Below, piece after piece: positions 41,924 through 51,218 of a stretch of 64,000 nt of DNA. The stretch comes from Gluconobacter albidus (GTDB lineage: Bacteria; Pseudomonadota; Alphaproteobacteria; Acetobacterales; Acetobacteraceae), in contig NZ_BEWL01000007.1 of assembly GCF_002723915.1 (NCBI RefSeq), forward strand, positions 110,561 through 174,560, read 5' to 3'. Numbering within the stretch: the stretch's first letter is position 1; every line of letters starts with the position of its first letter. Under the pieces are notes generated by a model. It saw nothing but the letters and a program-made list of their open reading frames with translations. It did not search any database and was not told where the DNA came from. The position numbers and the translations under genes are program-made.

Positions 41924-42136
41924 TCAGGCGCGGACGGCGGTCTTCAGGCCCTTGCCGCTGTTTCCAGCAGCGACCACTTCACGGCCGTCATAGTGACCGC
42001 AGTGGCTGCAAACGTGATGCGGACGCTTCAGTTCGCCACAGTTCGAGCACTCTGCGTGAGCCTCGACGGTCAGGGCATCGTGGCTGCGACGCATGCCACG
42101 ACGGGACGGCGTAGTCTTTCTTTTAGGGACGGCCAT
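41924..42136 (-). CDS. rpmF: 50S ribosomal protein L32, zinc-binding form
   Basis: Ribosomal protein of 70 residues with the family start [20 protein letters not shown]. Two CxxC pairs (CSNC and CSHC) make this the zinc-ribbon (C+) type. It is placed upstream of plsX as usual. Confidence 0.97.
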   Translation of the reverse strand: MAVPKRKTTPSRRGMRRSHDALTVEAHAECSNCGELKRPHHVCSHCGHYDGREVVAAGNSGKGLKTAVRA

Positions 42137-42289
42137 GGCTTTTATGCCTCTTTCTGCTTCTGTGTCGGCACCCCTGCTCCGCTCCCCGCGGCATCCGGTG
42201 CCCTGTTGTTCGTCGTCTCGTATTTACGTCGAGTTCAGGCGGGCGGCTCTAGCAGAGCCTGAGGAAACCCGCAAGTCAGACGTCGGATT

Positions 42290-42871
42290 TTATTCTTTCC
42301 TGTCCCCGCTTTTCAGCGCGGAAAGTGCTGAAAACGGATTGGGACGGCGCGGACCATCCGGCCCTTCGCCAGACAACTCAGCCCCTTCTTCCCCTTCTGC
42401 GGGCGCCACGTCAACCGCATTTTCCAGACCGACGCCGGGTTTGCGCGGATAAGGGTCCAGCATCAGGGCAAGCTGTTCCGCTGTGGCTTCACCGATATCA
42501 AGGGCCTTTCCATCATGCGGAACGTCGTCAGGACCATCCAGATCAATGGAATCAATGTCGAATTCGTCCTCGGGCATGTCCTCTAGGGGGATGAACCGCA
42601 GGAAAAAAGTCTCGGCCAGAACATCCTTGAAAGGTTCGGACGTGATGACGCAGGTCTGCGTGACTTTCGCCGCAAGGTGGCCTTCTGCCAGAACGCTCCG
42701 GTTGTCTGCGGGCGTCAGACGAAAGCGACAGGTCAGCGCTTCGATTTCGGGGAGTCCCAGACGGGCTGCAAGGGCCGCACGCTCGGCAGGTGAGGCCTCG
42801 ATCGTCTCGCCCAGCCCCGATCCCAGCCGGTTGAAAGGGATGCGTCGGGAAAATTCAGGAGAATGGGACAT
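42290..42871 (-). CDS. DUF177/YceD family protein
   Basis: Protein of 193 residues with the YceD/DUF177 features: a short acidic protein with RFRLTPADNRSVLAEGHLAAKVTQTCVI (in part), the conserved TQTCVIT and the acidic LEDMPEDEFD, then AEQLALMLDPYPRKPG. Homologs are linked to 23S rRNA maturation and sit next to rpmF across bacteria. The C-terminal tail is Asp/Glu- and Ser-rich. It is divergent from the BamE-like gene. Confidence 0.9.
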   Translation of the reverse strand: MSHSPEFSRRIPFNRLGSGLGETIEASPAERAALAARLGLPEIEALTCRFRLTPADNRSVLAEGHLAAKVTQTCVITSEPFKDVLAETFFLRFIPLEDMPEDEFDIDSIDLDGPDDVPHDGKALDIGEATAEQLALMLDPYPRKPGVGLENAVDVAPAEGEEGAELSGEGPDGPRRPNPFSALSALKSGDRKE

Positions 42872-42978
42872 TCAGACACTCCAGCCCCCGGAATATGGGG
42901 GAAATCGTTGACATGCAGGCGCCATTCGGGCACGCGCTCAGTGAAGCGGTTCTCTTGCACAGGATAGTTTCCGGATCC

Positions 42979-43551
42979 ATGAATAACGCATCTTCCCCGA
43001 CGCCCCAAAGCAGAACACGCTTCCTTCGCCGTTTCGCACAGGCCGGAGTGGCATGCGTTCCGCTGCTGCTCGGCGGATGCTCGTTCTTTTCCCCGATTCC
43101 CGAGCCGCGTGGCTCCCTGATCGAAAAGACCGATTATGCCCAGCTCGTGCCCGGAACGAGCACACGCACGGACGTGCTCGATCTGCTGGGATCGCCGACG
43201 GCGCATGCGACCTTCGACGACAATACCTGGATCTACGTCTCGATGATCACGTCGCCTACGCCGCTGACCTTCCCGAGCGTCAAGAAACAGGAGGTTGTTG
43301 TCCTGAATTTCGATAATGGGGGCGTCCTGCGCAAGGTGGACACACTCAACAAGAAGAATGCGATGTATGTCGGCATGGTGGGCGCGAAGACACCAACGCC
43401 AGGCACCAGTTCGTCCATCCTGCAGGAACTGCTGGGCAATGTCGGCCGCTACAACCCGATGAGCGGCATGAGCAGCCAGTTCGGCGGAAGCACCGGACCG
43501 ATGGGCGGTCAGGGCACCGGCAATGGCGGCGCCGGCAACTCGCTGCCCTAA
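42979..43551 (+). CDS. bamE: BamE/SmpA-OmlA family outer-membrane lipoprotein
   Basis: Small outer-membrane lipoprotein of 190 residues, in the family of the BamE subunit of the beta-barrel assembly machine. The signal sequence ends at LLLGGC (lipobox), and the domain follows with YAQLVPGTSTRTDVLDLLGSPT and a DNTWIYVS strand. The C-terminal tail is Gly/Ser/Asn-rich (SGMSSQFGGSTGPMGGQ), longer than in E. coli BamE. Start MNNASSPTPQ chosen; an in-frame ATG at 42895 gives no signal-like N-terminus. It is divergent from the DUF177 gene, as often seen in alphaproteobacteria. Confidence 0.87.
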   Translation: MNNASSPTPQSRTRFLRRFAQAGVACVPLLLGGCSFFSPIPEPRGSLIEKTDYAQLVPGTSTRTDVLDLLGSPTAHATFDDNTWIYVSMITSPTPLTFPSVKKQEVVVLNFDNGGVLRKVDTLNKKNAMYVGMVGAKTPTPGTSSSILQELLGNVGRYNPMSGMSSQFGGSTGPMGGQGTGNGGAGNSLP

Positions 43552-43567
43552 GTTTCTGAAAGCCTGA

Positions 43568-44962
43568 TTATTTCGGGAGGCTGAGCAGAACGCCCAGACC
43601 TCCCAGCGGGCTATCCATCAGGCGGATGGACCCGCCATGGGCATGAATGATGTCCCGTACGATCGTCAGCCTCAGACCCCCGCTTTGTCCATCTTGGCTG
43701 CCACTCGTGCCATTGAGTTCCGAAATGGCGGCACGACGGCTGGCCGACAGGCCCGGTCCGTTATCCTCCACAGCGATTTCGATATTCCGCGTCCCTTCAC
43801 GCAGGGAAAACCGCATCGCCCCTCCATGACGGCGGGCATTTTCTGCCAAATTTGTCAGAACGCGTCGCAGGGCATCAGGCCGGACCACAGCTTCCACGCC
43901 CTCCCGGCCTTCGACCCCCAGCACATGCCCGCCCGCCCGCAGCGTGGCAGCCGCAACATCCTCAAGCATCCCCCTCAGATCTGTCAGGACGGGATCTTCC
44001 GCCCCCTCTCCACGCGCAAATGACAGATAGCTGCCGATCAGGCGCTCCATGTCCTCGATATCCGTGACCATATCCGCCAGATCTGGCTTGAGGCTTTCGG
44101 CACGGATCGGGCCGAAGGCGGGGATCATGGCAACCGTCAGACGCAGTCGTGTCAGGGGCGTCCGCAGATCGTGCGAGACCCCGGCCAGAACAGCCGTACG
44201 TTGCGCCACAAAGCGGTTCACCCGCGCCTGCATGCGATTGAACGCAACGGCGGCCTGCCGTACCTCCCGCGCGCCCTGAGGGCGGATCGGTCCCTGATCC
44301 CGCCCCATCCCGAACAGTTCGGCAGCATGCCCCAGACGACGGATGGCGCGCACCTGATTGCGCATGAACAGCCCGGCGATCAGGAACAGCAAAATGGAAC
44401 TGCTGACAGCCCAGACGACGAAAAGCCAGATCGGCCCGATATTCAGGCGTTTGGCCGGGACCATGACCACCATCACGCCCTGCGGCAACTGGATCGAGGC
44501 GCGCACGGTCTGGGGCGCTCCAGACCAGTCCACATCATAGGAGCTGCCGAGAGTCTGCTGGATGGAACGGGCGAAATCGTCATCCATCGGACCCAGAACA
44601 TGATTCGTCCCGTGCCGGGAGAGCGTTTCGGCAGGATGGAACGAAAAGCCCAGCTGGGTCCGTGAGGACGCGTCCTGAAGGATGAGCGCCCGTTCCGCGC
44701 CGGAAGAAGTGTGCTCGATCATGGCAATGACAAGCGAAATTTCCCCCGTCACGCCATCTGACAGACGGCGGGAGACGACGTTCAGATAGGTCCCGTAAAA
44801 CAGGCCCAGCGCAATCGCCTGCGTGACCAGCAGGGGAATAAGCACAATCAGCATCGACCGCCCCATGAGGGAGCGCGGCAGGATACGCCTTAACGGACGG
44901 TCCAGCTTCTGCCAGGCATCGTCCCGCTCGAGCGCCGGGTCAGCGTCCCGGTTTGAGAACAT
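43568..44962 (-). CDS. EnvZ-like sensor histidine kinase
   Basis: Membrane histidine kinase of 464 residues. Transmembrane helices lie at about 36-58 and 195-220 with a periplasmic sensor between them. A HAMP region, then the H-box AGVSHDLRTPLTRLRL, N-box NLAENARRHGG and G-box VEDNGPGLS follow. The last 23 bp of the response-regulator gene overlap its start, so the pair is translated together and should form one two-component system. The signal is unknown. The start MFSNRDADPA is preferred over longer in-frame readings within the regulator gene. Confidence 0.93.
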   Translation of the reverse strand: MFSNRDADPALERDDAWQKLDRPLRRILPRSLMGRSMLIVLIPLLVTQAIALGLFYGTYLNVVSRRLSDGVTGEISLVIAMIEHTSSGAERALILQDASSRTQLGFSFHPAETLSRHGTNHVLGPMDDDFARSIQQTLGSSYDVDWSGAPQTVRASIQLPQGVMVVMVPAKRLNIGPIWLFVVWAVSSSILLFLIAGLFMRNQVRAIRRLGHAAELFGMGRDQGPIRPQGAREVRQAAVAFNRMQARVNRFVAQRTAVLAGVSHDLRTPLTRLRLTVAMIPAFGPIRAESLKPDLADMVTDIEDMERLIGSYLSFARGEGAEDPVLTDLRGMLEDVAAATLRAGGHVLGVEGREGVEAVVRPDALRRVLTNLAENARRHGGAMRFSLREGTRNIEIAVEDNGPGLSASRRAAISELNGTSGSQDGQSGGLRLTIVRDIIHAHGGSIRLMDSPLGGLGVLLSLPK

Positions 44963-45638
44963 AGCCCTTGCCCCGCACGGTATGAAGGAAACGGGGTTCC
45001 TTGGGGTCCACCTCGATCCGCCGCCGCAGGCGCGTGACCTGAACGTCGACGGCACGTTCGCCGATCTCGTCCATCTCCAGCGCCCTGGCGATGGCTTCAC
45101 GCGAGAGAACCGTTCCGGGCTGGCTGGTGAGAACGCCCAAGAGTGCGGATTCTCCTCCCGTCAGATGCACGGCTCCCTGAGGGCCACTAAGGAGCCCGCG
45201 TTTGACATCGAATTCCAGCTCTCCCAGCCGCAGGATGTCGGGAACTTCGTCCACCACTGGCAATGAGGGCACCACACGTCGAAGATGGGCCCGCAGACGC
45301 AGCAGAAGCTCACGCGGTTCGAATGGCTTGCCCAGATAATCGTCCGCACCGGCTTCAAGACCACCGATCCGATCCGCAGGCTCTCCCCGTGCCGTCAGAA
45401 GCAGAATCGGAAGCGACAGACCATCCCTGCGCAGGCTGTTGGTCAGGGACAGACCGTCCTCGCCCGGCATGGTCACGTCGAGAACGAGTGCATCGGGCTG
45501 AATCCGTTGCAGGACGTCGCGGGCCGCCAGAGCATCAAGGGCCGTACTCACACGATAGCCATTCTCGGACAGATAACGCTGGAGAAGCCGCAGAAGGCGC
45601 GGATCATCATCAACGACCAGAATATGCTCGTCACTCAT
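44940..45638 (-). CDS. OmpR/PhoB-family response regulator
   Basis: Receiver domain with acidic pocket (VVDDD), phosphoacceptor Asp54 (LVLDVTMPGEDG) and Lys in LGKPFEP, followed by a winged-helix output domain (RAVDVQVTRLRRRIEVDP, TVRGKGYVLKP). It has 232 residues. The start overlaps the marR stop (ATGA), and the kinase start lies inside its last codons. The marR-regulator pair resembles petP-petR of Rhodobacter capsulatus (by gene order and family; not proven). Confidence 0.95.
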   Translation of the reverse strand: MSDEHILVVDDDPRLLRLLQRYLSENGYRVSTALDALAARDVLQRIQPDALVLDVTMPGEDGLSLTNSLRRDGLSLPILLLTARGEPADRIGGLEAGADDYLGKPFEPRELLLRLRAHLRRVVPSLPVVDEVPDILRLGELEFDVKRGLLSGPQGAVHLTGGESALLGVLTSQPGTVLSREAIARALEMDEIGERAVDVQVTRLRRRIEVDPKEPRFLHTVRGKGYVLKPGR

Positions 45639-46123
45639 GGGACAGGATTTCCGACTGGTGCCTGCAGGGGCGTGAGGACACGGCGAAACCCTTCCACGGC
45701 CGTCATGCCTGCTTCACGATAGGCTTTGGTCATGACTTCGCGGATCATAAGGAAAAGCTCGCGTTCAAGGGCTTCCCCGGTTTCCGTCAGGCGCAGGGGA
45801 CGTTTGCGGCGGTCGTGACGGTCTTCTTCCTGCACAAGCAGCCTGCGCTCCCGAAGATCCCCCAGAGCGCGGCCAAGAGACTGTTTGGTGATGCCGAGGC
45901 TGTTCAGAAGCGCGCCCGGGGTAATTCCCGGATGCGCGGCTGTCAGAAAAAGAATGCGGTGATGCGCCGGCCCTAGCCCTCTCTCGCGCAGAAGAATTTC
46001 GCAGTCGGCATTCAGGGTCCGCCAGGCCAGCATCATGGCCTCATAGGACTGCCGGATACGGTCTTCCCGCAGATAAAGATGCGCCGTCGCAGATGATGGA
46101 ATGTCCATGGACCTGGCTGTCAC
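45635..46123 (-). CDS. MarR-family regulator (PetP-like position)
   Basis: Winged-helix regulator of 162 residues with LNSLGITKQSLGRALGDLRERRLLVQEEDRHDRRKRPLRLT (in part), the typical recognition helix and wing of MarR proteins. It begins with GTG overlapping the def stop (GTGA); the internal ATG at 46108 is an alternative. Overlapping genes on both sides (def before, response regulator after) indicate one operon. The ligand is unknown. Confidence 0.9.
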   Translation of the reverse strand: MTARSMDIPSSATAHLYLREDRIRQSYEAMMLAWRTLNADCEILLRERGLGPAHHRILFLTAAHPGITPGALLNSLGITKQSLGRALGDLRERRLLVQEEDRHDRRKRPLRLTETGEALERELFLMIREVMTKAYREAGMTAVEGFRRVLTPLQAPVGNPVP

Positions 46124-46632
46124 CGGAGAGCTTCCTCCACATATCCAAAGCGATCGAAGTCGGTAATCCGCTGCGGATAGAGAATGCCGTCCAGATGGTC
46201 GTTTTCATGTTGCAGGACATTGGCATGAAACCCCGTCGCCTCGCCTTCGACGAGCACCCCGTCCTGATCCAGCCCGGAATAGCGCACCGCTGCATAACGC
46301 GGCACGTCCGCCCGCAGCCCCGGAATCGACAGGCACCCTTCGGTGCAGATCATCATCTCTTCCCCAAGAGGCACAATTTCGGGGTTGATGAGAACGCGGG
46401 GCAGCAATGCCTCCTCGGGATTCGCCACACGGCTTGCAGGAACGTGATAGACGAACATCCGCAGCGGCTGATGAACCTGAGGCGCTGCCAGTCCTGCCCC
46501 GCGCGCATCTGCCATCGTTTCCATCATGTCTGCGATGAGAGACTGGATTTCCGGGGCTTTCGGGTCAGAAACGGCCTGTGCCACCTGATGCAGGACGGGG
46601 TTGCCCATCCGGGCAATCTTGAGCAGGGCCAT
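46120..46632 (-). CDS. def: Peptide deformylase
   Basis: Removes the formyl group from new protein N-termini. The three metal/active-site motifs are present: GAGLAAPQ (45-52), EGCLS with Cys100, and QHENDH with His142 and His146. The start MALLKIARMG gives 170 residues; an upstream in-frame ATG at 46713 is not supported. No fmt gene follows; instead it heads an operon with marR and a two-component system. Confidence 0.95.
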   Translation of the reverse strand: MALLKIARMGNPVLHQVAQAVSDPKAPEIQSLIADMMETMADARGAGLAAPQVHQPLRMFVYHVPASRVANPEEALLPRVLINPEIVPLGEEMMICTEGCLSIPGLRADVPRYAAVRYSGLDQDGVLVEGEATGFHANVLQHENDHLDGILYPQRITDFDRFGYVEEALR

Positions 46633-46732
46633 GAAATCATCTTCCTTCCGACGGGCTGTGCATCCTAGGGAACGCAAATGCACGCCGCAGAGTGCGCTTT
46701 GCGAAGAATCCATTCAAGCATGGCCGAATGAA

Positions 46733-46761
46733 TTGCGTTCCCCGCAAAAGATGTGTTAAGG
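46733..46761 (+). promoter_or_regulatory. Candidate promoter for rpsU
   Basis: TTGCGT and TTAAGG separated by 17 bp lie 72 bp upstream of rpsU in the 200-bp gap with the divergent def gene. The -35 is fair and the -10 weak. It is the best-looking pair in the gap. Confidence 0.3.
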
Positions 46762-46833
46762 GCACCATCCTTAGTTGGATTGCCATATCACGGGTGGCGC
46801 TGAAGAGCGGGCCCATAAGGAGTTGACGGCACC

Positions 46834-47037
46834 GTGCAGGTTCTCGTTCGTGACAACAATGTTGACCAGGCGCTTAAGGCGCTCAAGAAGAAGATGCAGC
46901 GCGAAGGCGTGTTTCGTGAAATGAAGCTGCGTCGCCACTTCGAAAAGCCCTCCGAAAAGCGCGCCCGCGAAGCAGCTGAAGCTGTTCGTCGCGCCCGCAA
47001 GATGGAGCGTAAGCGTCTGGAGCGTGAAGGCTTCTAA
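46834..47037 (+). CDS. rpsU: 30S ribosomal protein S21
   Basis: Small-subunit protein of 67 residues ([20 protein letters not shown]), rich in Lys/Arg, with the family helix [17 protein letters not shown]. It begins with GTG; AAGGAG sits 11 bp upstream. It stands alone between def and an S9 peptidase gene, followed by a strong terminator. Confidence 0.96.
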
Positions 47038-47060
47038 GCTTTCCCGTCCTCCGAACGGAA

Positions 47061-47096
47061 AAAAAAGCCGCCTCCTTCGGAAGTGCGGCTTTTTTT
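47061..47096 (+). terminator. Rho-independent terminator of rpsU
   Basis: AAAAAAGCCGC pairs with GCGGCTTTTTT around a loop that holds a smaller CTTCGGAAG hairpin. It is 23 bp after the rpsU stop. The A- and T-runs make it able to act in both directions, so it may also serve the convergent S9 peptidase gene. Confidence 0.85.
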
Positions 47097-47154
47097 ATGC
47101 CCAAAGGCTTCCTACTCCCCTGCCCGCCATCTGCGGACAGGGGATGAGTACGGC

Positions 47155-49272
47155 TTACTGCGCGTCCATCAGTCGATGGCTGAGATAGATGGCTTCCAGA
47201 GCCCGCTCATGCGCGACCTCGGCCGCATTGACCGTACCGGCATGGCCGCCTTCCACATCCTCATAATACAGGAAGGGTTGTTTCAGGCTTTCCAGCCGGG
47301 CCGCGAAGCGACGCGCATGGATCGGACCGACCCGGTCATCACGCGTTGAGGTGAAAATAAACGGCTCCGGATAGGACACGCCCGCCTTCAGGTTCTGCAA
47401 AGGCGACATCTTCTCCCAGAACGCGCGCGGCCCCGGCTCCGAGACGCTGCCATACTCGGCGGCCCAGGACGCTCCTGCCGCCATCTGCTCGTAATTCATC
47501 ATGTCCAGAAGCGGCACGCCGATAATGGCAGCATTCCACAGCTCCGGATGCTGGGTGAACTCCACACCCGCCAGCAGACCGCCATTGGACCGTCCCCGCA
47601 GCCCCAGATGCCGTGGCGATGTGATATGGCGTGCCGTCAGATCCCGGGCAACGGCCGCAAAATCGTCATAGGCTTTCTGCCTCCCTTCCCGACGCGCGAC
47701 ATCATGCCATGCGGGTCCGAATTCTCCGCCACCACGGATATTGGCCATGACGTAAACGCCACCCCGGTCAAACCATGTAATCCCGAGATCGGGATGATAG
47801 ACCGGCAGATAGGACAGCCCGAACCCACCATAAGCCGTCATCAACGTCGGACGGGCGCCATCCTTCCGCCAGTCTTTGGCATGCACAATGAAATAAGGAA
47901 TGGCCGTACCATCCGCGCTGGTGGCCGACATCTGCTCGACAGCCAGATTGGATGCATCGAACAGATTGGGCTGGCGATACAGAGGCTGAGCGGTCTGGGC
48001 CGTCGTATTCAGGCTCCAGATCTGTGGCGCCTGAATGAAGCCTTCAAGCTGGAGATAGGCCTGCGACAGTCCGGGATCTGACGAAACGATTTCAGCCGCC
48101 ATATTCCCAGGTAAGGAAATCGACCGCGACGTCCATGCTCCGCTCGCGCCATGACGATAGAGCTTCAGGACAGGCTGGACGTTGTCGTACACAACAACCA
48201 CCAGACCATCTTTTGTCACGGCAAGGGCGTCCCCCATGCCATCCCCGATCGTCTGACGGGATGTCGGCGAGAGGATGGTCCGGGGAGCCGCAGGATTTTT
48301 CAGGTCGAGCGCAACAATACTGTCTGCATGAAATGTCTGACCGGCCAGTGTCCAGTCCTGCAACAGATGCAGAACCAGTTGGCCATCCAGATAGGACAGG
48401 CTGTCATATTTTTCCGGCAGAGGCAGCCGGGTCAGCGTCTGCGTTGCAGGATTGAACAGACTGACTTCCGTGTGGAAGAAATCCCGATGACGGCTGATCA
48501 GGAAAAGTTCACGGCCCTTTTCATCACGCAGGCGCTCTGGCGCCACATCCATATCCGTGATCTGACCACGATAGACTTCGACAGCCTGGGCCAGTTTCTG
48601 CCCACGATGCAAAAGCCGAACCGAATAGGGATAGCCCGAACGCGTCAGCCCGGCGTTGCCTGCCCCCCAGTCTCGCGAGACCAGAAGTGTATTGGCGTCA
48701 ACCCAGATGGCCGTCTGCTTTCCGGAAGGAAGATCAAAGCCGTCTTTAACAAAAGTATCTGCCTGTGTGTCGTATTCCCGGACCACATGAGCATCTTCTC
48801 CCGCCTCTGACAGCGACATGAGACAGAACCGGTCCTGCGGGCTGAGACAGTCCAGACCCTCCATGACCCAGTTGGCATGCTCATTCTGTGCCAGCGCATC
48901 AAGGTCGAAACGCATCTTCCATTCCGGATGGCCGGACTGGAAGGAGGATGTCGAAGTGCTGCGCCATATCCCGCGTGTATGACGATCATCCTGCCAGAAG
49001 TTCCAGATTTCCCCGCCCTGCTGTGTAGGGAGCGCAAGACGTGCCGGAGATTGCTGGGCCGTCAGAATTTTCTGGTAGAGAGGCTTGTAGCGGGGATCAG
49101 AAGTGAGCGTCGCTTCTGTGTGGGCGTTCTGTGCCCTCACCCATTTCAGCGCCGTGGCACCGTCCGTCTGACTCAGCTCGGCAGGCGATGGAAGAGAAGA
49201 TGGACCCGCATACGCTGCCAGCGGCAGGATGGAGAGAGACAGACAGAGTACTCTCGCAAGAACAGGAGACAT
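47155..49272 (-). CDS. Secreted prolyl oligopeptidase family (S9) peptidase
   Basis: Serine peptidase of 705 residues with a signal peptide (about 1-22, ending AAYAG). The N-terminal propeller-like region is followed by the alpha/beta-hydrolase domain: nucleophile Ser562 in GRSNGG, Asp in STRDDRVGP (about 645) and His677 in EGGHAG. Members cleave short peptides after proline or other residues; the exact specificity is unknown. A hairpin (49282-49310) ends where its ribosome site begins (AAAGG). It follows motA in the same direction. Confidence 0.9.
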   Translation of the reverse strand: MSPVLARVLCLSLSILPLAAYAGPSSLPSPAELSQTDGATALKWVRAQNAHTEATLTSDPRYKPLYQKILTAQQSPARLALPTQQGGEIWNFWQDDRHTRGIWRSTSTSSFQSGHPEWKMRFDLDALAQNEHANWVMEGLDCLSPQDRFCLMSLSEAGEDAHVVREYDTQADTFVKDGFDLPSGKQTAIWVDANTLLVSRDWGAGNAGLTRSGYPYSVRLLHRGQKLAQAVEVYRGQITDMDVAPERLRDEKGRELFLISRHRDFFHTEVSLFNPATQTLTRLPLPEKYDSLSYLDGQLVLHLLQDWTLAGQTFHADSIVALDLKNPAAPRTILSPTSRQTIGDGMGDALAVTKDGLVVVVYDNVQPVLKLYRHGASGAWTSRSISLPGNMAAEIVSSDPGLSQAYLQLEGFIQAPQIWSLNTTAQTAQPLYRQPNLFDASNLAVEQMSATSADGTAIPYFIVHAKDWRKDGARPTLMTAYGGFGLSYLPVYHPDLGITWFDRGGVYVMANIRGGGEFGPAWHDVARREGRQKAYDDFAAVARDLTARHITSPRHLGLRGRSNGGLLAGVEFTQHPELWNAAIIGVPLLDMMNYEQMAAGASWAAEYGSVSEPGPRAFWEKMSPLQNLKAGVSYPEPFIFTSTRDDRVGPIHARRFAARLESLKQPFLYYEDVEGGHAGTVNAAEVAHERALEAIYLSHRLMDAQ

Positions 49273-49281
49273 GGAACGCCT

Positions 49282-49310
49282 TTACGATACCGACAATATC
49301 GGCATCGTAA
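49282..49310 (-). other. Long hairpin between motA and S9 peptidase gene
   Basis: TTACGATACCGA and TCGGCATCGTAA pair over 12 bp with a single mismatch, around a CAATA loop. It lies 14 bp beyond the motA stop and abuts the AAAGG ribosome site of the S9 gene. It may end the mot transcript or limit translation of the peptidase. Confidence 0.55.
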
Positions 49311-49324
49311 AGACATCCGGACAA

Positions 49325-50191
49325 TCAGGCCACAGCTGCTGCGCTGACAGCTTCCTCTACTTCCTGAAAGCTCGGCATCAGATCGGAGGGAATGCTTTTA
49401 CGACCGATTTCGACACTAACCTGAGGGGCATTCCCCTGAAGATGCGCCACAATCACGGATCGCACGAGATCGAGATAAGAGGATTCTTCCTCCACCACGC
49501 CCCCCAGTCGGCTGGCAATCGGCGCGACAATTCCGTAGGCCAGAAGAATACCAAGGAATGTTCCGACCAGAGCGCCCGCAATCATTTCACCCAGAATGAT
49601 TGGAGGCTTGCTGATGGAGGCCATTGTCTTGATCACGCCAAGAACCGCCGCCACGATCCCAAGTGCCGGCAGCGCATCAGCGATAGACTGGAGTGCGTGG
49701 GAGAGGTGCATTTCCTCCCGCATGTTTTTTTTGAGTTCATTCCCCATCACCTCATCCATCTGATACGGATCGGTGGCATTCATGCCTGCCATACGCAGAT
49801 AGTCACAGATGAACGAACAGACATGGGAATTGTCCCGGATTTTTGGAAAAGCGCCAAAAACCGTGCTGCCCTGTGGATCTTCGATATGGGATTCAAGCGC
49901 CATGAACCCCTTGGAAGAGGCCAGTTTCGAAATATGGAAAAGCAGACTCAGAAGGTCGACATAGTCTGACCGGACATACTGCGAGCCCTTCATGGCCTTC
50001 TTCAGGCCACCCGGCAGGTGCTTCACGGCGGCTATGGAGTTGGCCATCAGAAAGGTTCCGACAGCAGCCCCCAGAATGGTCAGAAGCTCGAAAGGCATTG
50101 AGGAGACGAGAGGGCCAATGGCCCCGCCGGATGCTACGAACGATCCGAAAACACAGCCCAGAACAACAACCAGACCGATAATGATGAACAT
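49325..50191 (-). CDS. motA: Flagellar motor stator protein MotA
   Basis: Proton-channel stator subunit with four transmembrane helices: about 2-22, 34-52, and a C-terminal pair near 165-225 (LPALGIVAAVLGVIKTM and MIAGALVGTFLGILLAYG). It is 288 residues long. The cytoplasmic loop with charged residues for contact with FliG lies between. It is upstream of the S9 gene and 26 bp after motB. The order motB-motA is the reverse of that in E. coli. Confidence 0.95.
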   Translation of the reverse strand: MFIIIGLVVVLGCVFGSFVASGGAIGPLVSSMPFELLTILGAAVGTFLMANSIAAVKHLPGGLKKAMKGSQYVRSDYVDLLSLLFHISKLASSKGFMALESHIEDPQGSTVFGAFPKIRDNSHVCSFICDYLRMAGMNATDPYQMDEVMGNELKKNMREEMHLSHALQSIADALPALGIVAAVLGVIKTMASISKPPIILGEMIAGALVGTFLGILLAYGIVAPIASRLGGVVEEESSYLDLVRSVIVAHLQGNAPQVSVEIGRKSIPSDLMPSFQEVEEAVSAAAVA

Positions 50192-50217
50192 CCGAAAACT
50201 TCCTGACTGACCTGAAT

Positions 50218-51168
50218 TTATTGAGAAATATCGGGCGACAGCACCAGCACGATGCGACGGTTCCGGGGATTGAGAGGCTGAGTGGGGTCAAACAGGTTCC
50301 GGTCGGCATATCCGCTGACGGATTTCAGGCGTCCATCCGGAAAGCCGTTCTGAACCACCAGATCCCGCACGGCGACTGCCCTTGCACTCGACAGGCTCCA
50401 GTTGCTCATCTGTCCGGGACGATAAGGCGCGGCGTCCGTGTAACCGGCGATGGACAGCTTGCCGTGCAGTTTCTCGAGATAGGGCACGATTGCCTTGATC
50501 AACTGAACCGCATGGGCATCAGGAGAAGACTTGCCGAGGGCGAACATCGGCTGATGTTCGGAATCTGCAATCTGGATATGAAGACCGTCATCACCCGCCG
50601 TAACCGAAACCTGCGAGCGGACGTCGGCGAGTTCCGGCGTTGTGCCGATCAGAGCCTGAATTTTCTGGGCCGCAGCCACTCTGGCAGCCTGTTCGGCCTT
50701 CTGATCCGGGCTCGGAGGAGAGGACGTAACAGGCGGTTCTCCGGGCTGGATCTGACTGTCATGCAGAACGACGATCTGGGCCGTATGAGCGCTGGAAGCG
50801 TTCTGGTCCCTGGCCGTCTGTGCGCCCGAAGCGCCTCCCTGAACCGGTTTTCCGTACTGGTCTTTGCCCGGTTTCAGGGCCACGGCCTTTGTTTCCAGGG
50901 AGACGGGCTCAGGAGCCGCAGGCAGAACATTATCGACGGGAGGAGGCATGTCTTTCCAGACGGCCATCGGATTGAAGAAGTTGGCGATACCCTTCCGCTG
51001 CTCTTCCGTCGTGGCGTTGATGAGCCACATAACCAGAAAGAACGCCATCATGGCCGTTACGAAATCGGCGTAGGCGATCTTCCAGGCCCCGCCGTGATGA
51101 CCACCTTCAACAACGTCAAAACGTTTGATGATGATCTTTCGTGCTTCTTTGCCGTTCTGGTTGGACAT
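50218..51168 (-). CDS. motB: Flagellar motor stator protein MotB
   Basis: Stator subunit of 316 residues. The single helix (about 29-50) carries the proton-binding Asp35 in AYADFVTAMMAFF. A Gln/Ala-rich linker is followed by the OmpA-like peptidoglycan-binding domain (about 195-310, SIAGYTDAAPYRPG, NWSLSSARAVAV). With motA it forms the stator. The gene stands after two glycosyltransferase genes, apart from any other flagellar gene in the window. Confidence 0.95.
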   Translation of the reverse strand: MSNQNGKEARKIIIKRFDVVEGGHHGGAWKIAYADFVTAMMAFFLVMWLINATTEEQRKGIANFFNPMAVWKDMPPPVDNVLPAAPEPVSLETKAVALKPGKDQYGKPVQGGASGAQTARDQNASSAHTAQIVVLHDSQIQPGEPPVTSSPPSPDQKAEQAARVAAAQKIQALIGTTPELADVRSQVSVTAGDDGLHIQIADSEHQPMFALGKSSPDAHAVQLIKAIVPYLEKLHGKLSIAGYTDAAPYRPGQMSNWSLSSARAVAVRDLVVQNGFPDGRLKSVSGYADRNLFDPTQPLNPRNRRIVLVLSPDISQ

Positions 51169-51218
51169 CCCGCCTCCTGAGTGGCCTCAGTATGACAGGC
51201 GAGTTCTTAAGGAGAGGT

